This document shows positions 1 to 7,216 of a stretch of DNA of 64,000 bases, in pieces. The position numbers and the translations under genes are program-made. Every line of letters starts with the position of its first letter. Positions within the stretch are counted from its first letter, which is position 1. This DNA is from Thermoanaerobacterium sp. RBIITD (lineage in GTDB: Bacteria; Bacillota; Thermoanaerobacteria; Thermoanaerobacterales; Thermoanaerobacteraceae), in contig NZ_LT906662.1 of NCBI RefSeq assembly GCF_900205865.1, positions 2,617,411 to 2,681,410 on the forward strand, given 5' to 3'. Below the pieces are notes generated by a model, which saw only the letters and a program-made list of their open reading frames with translations, made no database searches and was not told the DNA's origin.

Positions 1-531
1 AAGTGTTTCACCGAATCTCTGGAAGTGTACGACTTCCCTTTCTCTTAGAAATCTCAATGTATCTTTTACACATGGGTCATCTGTGAGATTAATGAGGTGT
101 TCATATGTTGCTCTTGCCTTTTCTTCGGCTGCCATATCTTCATGAAGGTCTGCAACAACATCGCCCTTTACCTGGATATATGCTGCAGTCCAAATCATTC
201 CTGTTGTATCAGTATAGAATAATGCTCTATCATGTTCTGTATAATGCTCACCAAGACCTTCTTTTCTAAGTTCCTCAACCGGCACACCTTTCAATAATTT
301 AAATACCATAGTGGCAATTATTTCTAGGTGAGCGAATTCTTCAGTGCCAATGTCTGTTAATGTACCCTTTGCTTGACCTGTTGGCATTGTATATCTCTGT
401 GTCTGATAGCGTAGTGCTGCAGCAAGCTCACCGTCAGGTCCACCATATTGTGCTATTAAAAACTTAGCCATTTTTATATCTGGTTTACATACATTTACTG
501 GATATTCTAATTTTTTCTCATAAATCCACAT
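1..531 (-). CDS. cotJC: CotJC-type spore coat protein (manganese catalase family), 3' end outside window
   Basis: Read on the minus strand from ATG at 531; the frame is open to base 1, so only the first 177 residues are here. The protein starts MWIYEKKLEYPV and contains GGPDGELAAALRYQTQRYTM, then GTEEFAHLEI, matching the di-manganese catalase fold (Glu and His metal ligands on helices) used by CotJC of the inner spore coat. It is the last gene of a cotJA-cotJB-cotJC operon, 12 bp after cotJB. Known for the family: forespore-mother-cell coat layer, possible peroxide protection. Inferred: mother-cell (sigma-E type) control. The family is very secure; catalase activity is not shown by sequence alone. 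Confidence 0.93.
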   Translation of the reverse strand, partial: MWIYEKKLEYPVNVCKPDIKMAKFLIAQYGGPDGELAAALRYQTQRYTMPTGQAKGTLTDIGTEEFAHLEIIATMVFKLLKGVPVEELRKEGLGEHYTEHDRALFYTDTTGMIWTAAYIQVKGDVVADLHEDMAAEEKARATYEHLINLTDDPCVKDTLRFLREREVVHFQRFGETL

Positions 532-543
532 AATATCACTCCC

Positions 544-810
544 CTAATACTGAATTTCCCAAGGCCATGGTTCATCTACCCATCTCCACCTGTTGCATTG
601 ATCTGGTGTATTTCCGAAGGACATAAATGGACCATAAAGCTGTTCATATTGTACTTTTAATGTCCTCAATTGTTCACTGTAATAGTTATAATCTCTTAAA
701 GCTTTTTGATCCTCAGGATGCGTATCAAGATAAAGATTCAAATCTATACATGTAAAATCGATCTCCATGATTTTCTTTAACAATGCTACTTGATTACCAT
801 CCATAATCAA
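544..810 (-). CDS. cotJB: CotJB spore coat protein
   Basis: An 88-residue protein with an N-terminal helix (LLKKIMEIDFTCIDLNLYLDTHP) and a Tyr/Trp-rich C-terminus ending EPWPWEIQY, the hallmark of CotJB. It overlaps cotJA by 4 bp and precedes cotJC by 12 bp, so the three are co-translated. CotJB is a structural partner of CotJC in the spore coat. Length is normal for the family. The start at 810 has a usable upstream purine stretch inside the cotJA end. Confidence 0.92.
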   Translation of the reverse strand: MIMDGNQVALLKKIMEIDFTCIDLNLYLDTHPEDQKALRDYNYYSEQLRTLKVQYEQLYGPFMSFGNTPDQCNRWRWVDEPWPWEIQY

Positions 811-989
811 TACCTCCTCATTTTCTCTTCTACATATGGTTTATCAAGCTCTGGGAAAATAGTGCCTCTCATTAGCCCTTGCTCTGGAGGGTATGCAGAT
901 ACATATTTTTGTATTGGTATATATGCTTCAGCTAAACCTTTCTGGCTCATATCATATGATTCTATATACGGATTATTATACTCATACAT
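807..989 (-). CDS. cotJA: CotJA-type spore coat peptide
   Basis: A roughly 60-residue protein starting MYEYNNPYIESYDMSQKGL and rich in Pro and Tyr (AYIPIQKYVSAYPPEQGL), as CotJA proteins are. An upstream in-frame ATG exists at 1019, but a GGAGGT ribosome site lies 8 nt before the ATG at 989, so I chose the shorter form. First gene of the cotJ operon; its promoter should lie in the AT-rich stretch 1000-1075 on the minus strand. The assignment rests on operon position as much as on sequence, because the family is short and variable. Confidence 0.85.
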   Translation of the reverse strand: MYEYNNPYIESYDMSQKGLAEAYIPIQKYVSAYPPEQGLMRGTIFPELDKPYVEEKMRRY

Positions 990-1076
990 ATACAAAACCT
1001 CCATAATTAAATATTTCATTATATAATATTCAAATAATATATAAAAGTGATAATAGAATGTGATGCTAATGCCATT

Positions 1077-1106
1077 TTGACGTTTTTGATAAAAATGATA
1101 TATAAT
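1077..1106 (+). promoter_or_regulatory. Sigma-A-type promoter of the RNA methyltransferase gene
   Basis: TTGACG (1077-1082) and TATAAT (1101-1106) are separated by 18 bp, 35 nt upstream of the ATG at 1141. A ribosome site AAGGAGA at 1124-1130 follows. It is divergent from the cotJ operon. Confidence 0.75.
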
Positions 1107-1140
1107 AATATATAATTGAAACTAAGGAGATTGAAGCATT

Positions 1141-2502
1141 ATGAAGAAAAACGATGAAATAATTACAACTATACAGGATATGGATTTTGATGGATACGGA
1201 TTATCATATGTTGATAATAAAATGATAAAAGTTAAAGGCGTGGTGGCAGGACAAAAAGCCAAAGTAAAAATAAAGCGGATAAAAAATGATATAGCCGAGG
1301 CTAATTTAATTGATATTATAGAAAAATCACCTTTAGAACATGATGATGTCTGCCAACATTTTGGTGAATGTGGTGGCTGTACATATTTAAATGTGAATTA
1401 TAATGTTCAACTAAAAATAAAAGAAGGTATTGTAAAAAAACTCCTAGATGAAGCAGGCATTGATGGTTATGAATTTCTTGGTGTAGAAGGAAGTCCAAAT
1501 GTATTTGCATACAGAAATAAGATGGAGTATACATTTGGAAAAGATAATAATGGTAATTTAAAATTGGGGTTACACAAAAAAGGCAGATTTTATGATATAG
1601 TAACGACAAAGGACTGCAGAATAGTCGACAATGATTTTGCAAAATGCATCGATTTAGTGCTCAACTATGCGGAAAAGTATAATCTTCCAGTCTACAATGG
1701 TAAAACACATGAAGGCTATCTAAGACACATGGTTGTCAGAAAAGCTGCTAAGTCAGGCGAGCTTTTAGTGAACATTGTTACAACATCTCAAATTTACCAT
1801 GACTTTTTAGAATTAGTAGAGATACTTAAAAGGGCCGATTTTGAAGGCAAACTTGTCGGTATATTACATACTATAAATGACAGTTTGTCTGATGCTGTAA
1901 TATGTGAGAAACTTATAGTATTATATGGAAGAGACTATTTTATAGAAGAGATACTTGGATTAAAATTTAAGATAAGCGCCTTCTCATTTTTTCAGACAAA
2001 TTCCAAAGGTGCCGAAAAACTATATAGCATAGCAAGAGAATTTGCCGGTGACCTATCACAAAAAGTTGTATTTGACCTCTACTGTGGAACAGGTACTATT
2101 GGGATCGTCATGGCACCACTTGCCAAAAAAGTAATAGGCATAGAACTCATAAAAGAAGCAGTAGATGCCGCAAGAGAAAATGCCAATCTGAATAGAATTA
2201 ATAATTGTGTATTCATACCTGGCGATGTAGCACAAAAATTAAAGGAAATTAGCGAGAGCCCTGATGTCGTAATATTAGATCCACCAAGACCTGGTGTAAA
2301 TCCAAAGGCTATTATGGATGTCGTAAATTTTGATCCAGAGACAATCGTGTATGTCTCATGTAACCCTGTATCACTTGTAAGAGATTTAAAAATGCTAACA
2401 CAGAGGCAGTACAAAGTAGAAAAGGTCAAGTGCATGGACATGTTTCCCCATACTTATCACGTTGAGTGCGTGGTATTGATGACAAATGTAAAAAACGGAT
2501 GA
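1141..2502 (+). CDS. rlmD: 23S rRNA (uracil-C5)-methyltransferase, RlmD/TrmA (RumA) family
   Basis: A 453-residue class I methyltransferase. An N-terminal TRAM-like domain (residues about 1-60) is followed by the [4Fe-4S] Cys set C71-X5-C77-X2-C80 with a fourth Cys near 160 (TTKDC). The SAM-binding motif is FDLYCGTGTIGI, and the catalytic VSCNP motif lies near the C-terminus. It places a methyl group on a uridine C5 of 23S rRNA (U1939 or U747 type; Firmicute paralogues vary) in the cytoplasm. Length and motif order are those of the family. Single gene with its own promoter; exact target nucleotide not predictable. It is the last AT-rich core gene before the GC-richer island. Confidence 0.92.
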   Translation: MKKNDEIITTIQDMDFDGYGLSYVDNKMIKVKGVVAGQKAKVKIKRIKNDIAEANLIDIIEKSPLEHDDVCQHFGECGGCTYLNVNYNVQLKIKEGIVKKLLDEAGIDGYEFLGVEGSPNVFAYRNKMEYTFGKDNNGNLKLGLHKKGRFYDIVTTKDCRIVDNDFAKCIDLVLNYAEKYNLPVYNGKTHEGYLRHMVVRKAAKSGELLVNIVTTSQIYHDFLELVEILKRADFEGKLVGILHTINDSLSDAVICEKLIVLYGRDYFIEEILGLKFKISAFSFFQTNSKGAEKLYSIAREFAGDLSQKVVFDLYCGTGTIGIVMAPLAKKVIGIELIKEAVDAARENANLNRINNCVFIPGDVAQKLKEISESPDVVILDPPRPGVNPKAIMDVVNFDPETIVYVSCNPVSLVRDLKMLTQRQYKVEKVKCMDMFPHTYHVECVVLMTNVKNG

Positions 2503-2520
2503 GAGACTGAAAAACGGCTT

Positions 2521-2600
2521 AAATACAGGGTTTTCTGGTGTTTTGCCATCTGCCGAAAATGTGTTTTTTGGTGGTAGAGATACTGGAAAGCCCTGTATTT
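2521..2600. repeat. Long imperfect hairpin at the left edge of the foreign island
   Basis: Left arm 2521-2539 (AAATACAGGGTTTTCTGGT) and right arm 2582-2600 (ACTGGAAAGCCCTGTATTT) are complementary over 19 nt with few mismatches, around a 42-nt loop. The stretch 2503-2771 holds no credible gene and base composition becomes GC-richer here. It could be a decayed element end or a structured RNA; I do not recognise it. Confidence 0.5.
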
Positions 2601-2771
2601 TTGTTTGTTCGACTGTATGAGGAAACACATCCACAGACTTTCGGTGCGGCTTTTGGCGGGCGGGGTTGTGTTGACGGAAAAGACGGAGTTTGAAATGGTT
2701 TGATGTGTTCGTGGGAACATGTCTATGGGAACTTGCATAATTTTAGTTCCACTTTATATTAAAGCCAACGT

Positions 2772-3107
2772 TCAATTTTGGCTTTTTACAATTTTCTGAT
2801 ACTCTACTCCCCATGTTTCCATTGCTTTGATAATTGGACGCATGCTTTCGCCCAATTCACTTAAGGCGTATTCTACATGGGGCGGCACTTCCGGGTACAC
2901 AGTGCGAATAATAATTCCATCTGCTTCCATAGACCTCAAGCTATCCGTTAGTACCTTTTGACTGATACCAGGAATGGTTTTTCGCAGTTCGTTAAAGCGC
3001 CAAGGGCGCTGAAGCAAATTTCGCAAGATCAGCAGTTTCCACTTACTGCCTATCAACTGAACCGTGGTCGATACAGGACATTCAGGCAATTCTTCTTTTG
3101 TCAGCAT
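2772..3107 (-). CDS. HxlR-family winged-helix transcriptional regulator
   Basis: 111 residues. The N-terminal Cys (ECPVSTTVQLIGSKWKLLIL) and the wHTH segment RPWRFNELRKTIPGISQKVL are diagnostic of HxlR/MarR-like regulators (COG1733), ending with the usual ALSELGESMRPII dimer helix. Cys9-type residues in this family often sense thiol-reactive or redox signals. The gene has an AGGAGA ribosome site and is transcribed away from the precursor-peptide gene. A perfect palindrome lies directly downstream of its own -10 box, so autoregulation is likely and control of the divergent peptide operon is plausible. Confidence 0.93.
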   Translation of the reverse strand: MLTKEELPECPVSTTVQLIGSKWKLLILRNLLQRPWRFNELRKTIPGISQKVLTDSLRSMEADGIIIRTVYPEVPPHVEYALSELGESMRPIIKAMETWGVEYQKIVKSQN

Positions 3108-3132
3108 CGTATCATCTCCTTTATAAGTCCAG

Positions 3133-3153
3133 ATTTGAATGTTACATTCAAAT
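3133..3153. promoter_or_regulatory. Perfect 21-bp palindrome, probable HxlR operator
   Basis: ATTTGAATGT (3133-3142), one base, then ACATTCAAAT (3144-3153): 10-bp perfect arms. It overlaps the end of the -10 box and the transcription start of the hxlR promoter, as expected for an autorepressor site, and sits 25 bp from the hxlR start codon. Confidence 0.8.
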
Positions 3154-3180
3154 TATAATATAAGATAACGATTAAGACAA
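3152..3180 (-). promoter_or_regulatory. Promoter of the HxlR regulator gene
   Basis: On the minus strand TTGTCT (3180-3175), a 17-bp spacer, and TATAAT (3157-3152). Near-consensus sigma-A spacing. The operator palindrome begins within the -10 hexamer. Confidence 0.75.
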
Positions 3181-3228
3181 GTGGGTTATAAAAAGGTGAC
3201 TAAGTAACAGATTTGTGCGTACTTTTTT

Positions 3229-3256
3229 TTAGACAAAGCAGAAGTTAAAATATAAT
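3229..3256 (+). promoter_or_regulatory. Promoter of the ACGX-peptide operon
   Basis: TTAGAC (3229-3234), 16-bp spacer, TATAAT (3251-3256). Upstream, 3195-3209 (GGTGACTAAGTAACA) is a weak dyad that might be a second regulator contact. The leader is about 40 nt and carries GGAGGT (3292-3297) 8 nt before the ATG. Confidence 0.65.
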
Positions 3257-3305
3257 TGCGAACAAGTAAAGGGTTCGTAAAATCCAAAAATGGAGGTAAT
3301 ACACT

Positions 3306-3509
3306 ATGGCACTTTCTAATCTGTTTGGATGGAACAAAAAAGAGGCGGCTTCTACTTGTGGTTCTGCTTGCGGAGCATCCGATAAGCCTGCTGAAGCTCC
3401 CGCTGCTTGTGGTGCTACCGATGCTCCTGCTGCCTGCGGCGCTGCTGACAAGCCGGAAGAAAAACCTACCGCTTGCGGTTCTGCCTGCGGCGCTGGCGAC
3501 AACAAATAA
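3306..3509 (+). CDS. ACGX-repeat RiPP precursor peptide
   Basis: A 67-residue peptide with an N-terminal leader (MALSNLFGWNKKEAAS) and a low-complexity Ala/Gly/Pro core in which Cys occurs only in CG motifs (TCGS, ACGA, ACGA, ACGA, ACGS, ACGA). Cys residues are 18, 22, 35, 44, 57 and 61. This is the ACGX-repeat peptide family (the group called SelenoBiotic when Cys is replaced by selenocysteine), whose members sit beside a dedicated radical SAM maturase, as here. All six positions are TGT/TGC and there is no in-frame TGA, so this is the non-seleno form. Product structure and bioactivity are unknown. The strong GGAGGT site suits a highly translated precursor. Confidence 0.9.
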   Translation: MALSNLFGWNKKEAASTCGSACGASDKPAEAPAACGATDAPAACGAADKPEEKPTACGSACGAGDNK

Positions 3510-3530
3510 TCCAGCCACCACGCCAACACA

Positions 3531-3562
3531 TCCCCGGCATAACTGGTCTTGCCGGGGACTTT
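3531..3562 (+). terminator. Hairpin between precursor and maturase (partial terminator or processing site)
   Basis: TCCCCGGCA (3531-3539) pairs perfectly with TGCCGGGGA (3550-3558) around a 10-nt loop, followed by CTTTTAAAA. The U-tract is short, so read-through is expected. Such a hairpin lets the precursor be made in excess of the maturase encoded 50 nt later. Confidence 0.7.
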
Positions 3563-3610
3563 TAAAATCATTCTGGCAACTGCCAGTTTTCATATAAAGA
3601 GAGGTAATCA

Positions 3611-4648
3611 ATGATGAAACAATATTTTGCTTTTCAGTGGCACATCACTGACGAGTGCGATCAGCGGTGTAAACATTGTTATATCTTTTCGGAAGATCAT
3701 GGCAAACATCTGGACTCCATGAACTGGGAGCAGATGGTGGACGTAGTGGGCAACTGCTGTGATATGTGCGAAATGTACGATCGGCTTCCCTATTTCTATA
3801 TCACCGGCGGCGATCCAATCCTGCATCCTGATTTCTGGCGGCTGCTTGGCCTGCTGAAAAAAAGGCACATCCCTTTTACTATCCTCGGCAACCCGTTCCA
3901 TCTGAATGACGAGGTATGCAAAAGGTTGAAAGAATACGGATGTCAGAAATACCAGCTCTCCCTTGATGGGATGCGGGAAACCCATGACTGGTTCCGTAAG
4001 CCCGGCTCCTTTGATTGCACCCTTGAAAAAATCGACTGCATTAAAAAGGCTGGTATCCGCTCAGTCATCATGACTACGGTATCTGGAAAAAACATCAAGG
4101 AAATTCCGGATATTATTGACACCGTTATTGCGCATAAGGTGGATGTGTTCGCTTTTGCGCGGTACTGCCCGACCAGCGAGGAAAAGGACACCGGCATGGC
4201 CCCGCAGGAATACCGGGAATTGCTGGACACCTGCTATCAGAAATTCCAGAAATATGAAGCCGAAGGCTGCCAAACCTACTTTAATCGGAAAGACCACCTT
4301 TGGACGCTCTATGAATACGAAAAAGGCATTTTCAAAATCCCGGAGGATGCACAGGAGGGTATGATCTACGGCGGCTGCAACTGCGGCAACTGCCATTTGA
4401 CCATCCTGCCCACCGGCGATCTGTACGCCTGCCGTCGCTTTGAAAGCAAGGTAGGCAATGTGTTTGAAGATCGGATTGCCGATGTGTGGGTATGCGACCG
4501 CATGGAAGCCTACCGGGACTATACAAAATTCAAAAAATGTTCCAAATGCGAATTGCTGGCTTGGTGCCGGGGATGCCCCGCCGTTACTTACGGTACAACC
4601 GGAGATTTTTACGAGGCTGACCCGCAATGCTGGAAGGAGGTTAGATAA
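3611..4648 (+). CDS. Radical SAM/SPASM peptide maturase (ACGX/SelenoBiotic family)
   Basis: 345 residues. The radical SAM motif C16-X3-C20-X2-C23 (CDQRCKHCY) sits near the N-terminus. GGDP follows in the SAM fold. The C-terminal SPASM region (about 250-340) carries ten Cys including GGCNCGNC, CSKC and CRGC, enough for auxiliary Fe-S clusters. Family members install crosslinks or other radical modifications on Cys-bearing peptides; the substrate is almost certainly the peptide encoded 101 bp upstream. The chemistry (thioether versus other) cannot be read from sequence. RBS GAGAGGT; its stop overlaps the next ATG (TAATG). GC-rich codon use contrasts with flanking core genes. Confidence 0.92.
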   Translation: MMKQYFAFQWHITDECDQRCKHCYIFSEDHGKHLDSMNWEQMVDVVGNCCDMCEMYDRLPYFYITGGDPILHPDFWRLLGLLKKRHIPFTILGNPFHLNDEVCKRLKEYGCQKYQLSLDGMRETHDWFRKPGSFDCTLEKIDCIKKAGIRSVIMTTVSGKNIKEIPDIIDTVIAHKVDVFAFARYCPTSEEKDTGMAPQEYRELLDTCYQKFQKYEAEGCQTYFNRKDHLWTLYEYEKGIFKIPEDAQEGMIYGGCNCGNCHLTILPTGDLYACRRFESKVGNVFEDRIADVWVCDRMEAYRDYTKFKKCSKCELLAWCRGCPAVTYGTTGDFYEADPQCWKEVR

Positions 4649-5226
4649 TGGAATTGCTGGATTTAATTAAGAAAAGAAGGTCTATTCGTAAATATCAAGA
4701 TAGGCAGATACCGAAAGAGGACCTGGAAAAAATCATCGAAGCAGGTCTCTATGCACCGAATGCGGGTGGAGGGCAGCGAACCTTCATCTGCGGTGTTCAT
4801 AGCAAAGAGTTGACAGAAACTATCGGAAAGCTGAATATCGCCCATTTTGATAAGAGCAAGCTGGTCGGCTCCTATGTCTCTAAAGAGCAGCCGAGTATTA
4901 TTGATGACCCCACTATTAAAAATGGTTTTTATGGCGCGCCTACAGTCTGCGTGGTATTTGCCCAGAAAAACTTTTTATACAGCATCCCCGATGCGTTCTG
5001 CTGTGCAGAGAACATGGTATTAGAGGCTACTGAACTGGGGATTTCCTCCTGCATCATTGCAAGAGCCGAAGAAACCTTTGAAAATGAATTGGGAAAAAAG
5101 CTATTAAAGGATTGGCAAATTCCTGAAAACTACATTGCGAGATGCTTTGTCGTGCTCGGTTATTGCGACGGGGCATATCCCGCTGCCAAACCGAGAAAAG
5201 ACGGAAGAAGCCGAATCATTGAATAG
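4648..5226 (+). CDS. Nitroreductase-family flavoprotein 1
   Basis: 192 residues of the FMN-dependent nitroreductase fold: N-terminal IKKRRSIRKYQDRQIP (phosphate contact), APNAGGGQRTF, and GISSCIIARA near the C-terminus. Translationally coupled to the radical SAM gene through TAATG. Enzymes of this superfamily reduce quinones or nitro groups or, in peptide clusters, oxidise backbone units (as in azoline dehydrogenation). A tailoring or redox-recycling role for the peptide pathway is inferred from position only. Confidence 0.88.
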   Translation: MELLDLIKKRRSIRKYQDRQIPKEDLEKIIEAGLYAPNAGGGQRTFICGVHSKELTETIGKLNIAHFDKSKLVGSYVSKEQPSIIDDPTIKNGFYGAPTVCVVFAQKNFLYSIPDAFCCAENMVLEATELGISSCIIARAEETFENELGKKLLKDWQIPENYIARCFVVLGYCDGAYPAAKPRKDGRSRIIE

Positions 5227-5246
5227 AGAAAGGCTGGAGAACGGTA

Positions 5247-5861
5247 ATGGACTTTATGGATATATCCAAAATGCGGGTTACGGTGCGTAAGTTTGCACAG
5301 ATGCCTGTGGAGCAGGATAAAATTGAAAAGATATTGGAGGCCGGGCGGTGGGCTCCTACTGCGGTCAATTATCAGCCGCAGCGGATTTTGGTGCTGAATA
5401 CACCTGAAAATCTGGCAAAGGTCAAATCATTCTGTACCTTTGAGTATGATAAGAAATATGCAGACTTGGCAGAGGAATGTGATGATAAAGAACACGGCAA
5501 AAACGTGTATTATTATGGTGCTCCGCTGGTGCTGTTCGTTTGCTATGATAAGACTGCCTGTTGGCAACACCCGCAGAGCAGCAAGAGCAGCGGGGCAACC
5601 GATGCGACGATTGTCGCTACCCACATGATGCTGGAAGCCGCCAGCATTGGCCTTGGAACAGTTTGGATCAGCTACTTTGACGAGAACAAAGCCAAAGAAC
5701 TGCTTAATCTTCCTGAAAGCTGGCAGCCGGTATGTATGCTTTACGTCGGATACCCAGCGGAGGATTTCAAGCCCAATCCGAATATGTCTGGGAAACGGTT
5801 TCCGATTGAAAAGACCTGTTTCTATAATGATATAAATGACAGAAAACGCCATGAAGTGTGA
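5247..5861 (+). CDS. Nitroreductase-family flavoprotein 2
   Basis: 204 residues. MDISKMRVTVRKFAQMPV and RWAPTAVNYQPQ are the FMN-binding N-terminal motifs; EAASIGLGTVWISYF is the second conserved block. It lies 20 bp after the first nitroreductase, from which it is clearly diverged, so the two may form a heterodimer or act on different substrates. A rather Cys- and Asp-rich insert (AEECDDKEHGK) is notable. Part of the same operon; no promoter seen between. Confidence 0.88.
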   Translation: MDFMDISKMRVTVRKFAQMPVEQDKIEKILEAGRWAPTAVNYQPQRILVLNTPENLAKVKSFCTFEYDKKYADLAEECDDKEHGKNVYYYGAPLVLFVCYDKTACWQHPQSSKSSGATDATIVATHMMLEAASIGLGTVWISYFDENKAKELLNLPESWQPVCMLYVGYPAEDFKPNPNMSGKRFPIEKTCFYNDINDRKRHEV

Positions 5862-5876
5862 AAGGAGGCGCTAATC

Positions 5877-6389
5877 ATGGAGAATTATGAGGAACGGTTG
5901 ATTGCCGCAAAAAAAGCGATTGAAAATGCGGACTCTATTCTGATCGGTGCAGGGGCCGGGCTGTCCGCCGCGGCTGGGCTGACCTACTCAGGCAAACGGT
6001 TCACGGACAATTTTTCCGATTTCATTGAGAAATACGGTATCGAAGATATGTACTCGTCCACCTTTTACCCGTTTCAGACACAGGAGGAATTGTGGGCGCA
6101 TTGGGCAAGGCATATTGATGTGAACCGCTATTCCCAGACTGCTACAAAGCTTTACATGGATTTGCTCCGGCTGGTTCAGAAAAAGGAATATTTTGTCATT
6201 ACGACCAACGTGGAAAGCCAATTTGAGAAAGATGGTTTTCCAAAAGATAAAATCTTTGAGGTGCAGGGCAACTACGCCTATTTACAATGCGCCAAAGGCT
6301 GCCACAACAAGCTATATTACAATGAAGACTTAATAAAAGCAATGCTGGCACAAACAAAGGATTGTAAAATTCCGTCTTACCTTGTGTAA
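5877..6389 (+). pseudogene. Sirtuin-like NAD-dependent deacylase, truncated by IS21 insertion
   Basis: The reading frame gives 170 residues: NAD motif LIGAGAGLSAAAGLTYSG, then FVITTNVESQFEKDGF and the first half of the zinc site (QCAKGC). Host sequence ends at 6384 where the IS21 terminal repeat starts; the last codons and stop come from the IS. The second zinc Cys pair and the C-terminal NAD/substrate segment are missing and do not reappear after the element, so the protein should be inactive. The AGAGLSAAAGL loop, without the usual GIPDFR, resembles the macrodomain-linked or atypical sirtuins. Position, 15 bp after a nitroreductase, suggests it belonged to the RiPP operon. Confidence 0.88.
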
Positions 6390-6443
6390 AAGTCAATATA
6401 TCCTTGTACAAAAAGTGGAATATAATTTTGTACAAAAAATATA

Positions 6444-7208
6444 CTAAGATGCATTCGAAGAACTGATAAAATATTCAACTTTTGATTTTAATCTATATGA
6501 AGGTCCCTTTATTGATATAACATGCGAATGATGAAGTAATCTACCTAATATTGCATTGGCTAACGTTGCTGATCCAAATACTTCTGCCCAATTAGAAAAT
6601 GGCATATTTGTTGTAATAATTGTACTATGCTTTTCATACCTTTTAGATATTAGCTGGAAAAATATATTTGAAGCATCTGTGTCTATTGGTAAATACCCTA
6701 CTTCGTCTATTATTAACACCTTATATTTTGAAAAATGCTTTAATCGGATTTCTAAACGGTTTTCTGCTAAAGCCTTTTTTAATTGAGTCATCAATTCTTG
6801 AAAATGAACGAAATATGTAGAATATCTGTGTTTTGCACATTCTATCCCTATGGCGGTGGCAAGATGTGTCTTGCCTATTCCTGGGGTCCCTACAAACAAT
6901 ATATTTTCGTTATTTTCTACAAATCTTAAACTTTTTAAATCAAGAATTTCTTGTTTGTTTATGCTTGGTTGAAATTCAAAATCAAAATCATCAAGTTCTT
7001 TTAAAAAAGGGAAGTTTGCTACTTTGACACATGCAAGTATTGCTTTTTCTTGTTTTGATTTTATTTCTAAATTGCTTAGTTCATATAGAGCATCTATAAC
7101 ACTTTTTTCTCCTGATTTAATCATGTTTAAATATGTATCTATATTATTTTTTATGTTATTTAATCCAAGTTCTCCTAAATTGTTTAATAGCTTAGTATAG
7201 TTACTCAC
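6444..7208 (-). CDS. istB: IstB-like AAA+ ATPase of IS21
   Basis: 254 residues with Walker A GTPGIGKTHLATAIG and Walker B VLIIDEVGYLPI, the signature of IstB/DnaC-like transposition helper ATPases. IstB selects and delivers target DNA to IstA. Complete and of normal length; 8 bp after istA on the minus strand. Confidence 0.95.
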   Translation of the reverse strand: MSNYTKLLNNLGELGLNNIKNNIDTYLNMIKSGEKSVIDALYELSNLEIKSKQEKAILACVKVANFPFLKELDDFDFEFQPSINKQEILDLKSLRFVENNENILFVGTPGIGKTHLATAIGIECAKHRYSTYFVHFQELMTQLKKALAENRLEIRLKHFSKYKVLIIDEVGYLPIDTDASNIFFQLISKRYEKHSTIITTNMPFSNWAEVFGSATLANAILGRLLHHSHVISIKGPSYRLKSKVEYFISSSNAS

Positions 7209-7216
7209 ATTTTCAC

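Noticed and set aside
3306-3509. Selenocysteine in the ACGX peptide
   Set aside because: All six Cys codons are TGT/TGC; there is no in-frame TGA and no SECIS-like element next to it.
3186-3611. Minus-strand open frames over the peptide gene
   Set aside because: Low-complexity Ala/Ser/Gly translations are by-products of the repeat codons; no ribosome site.
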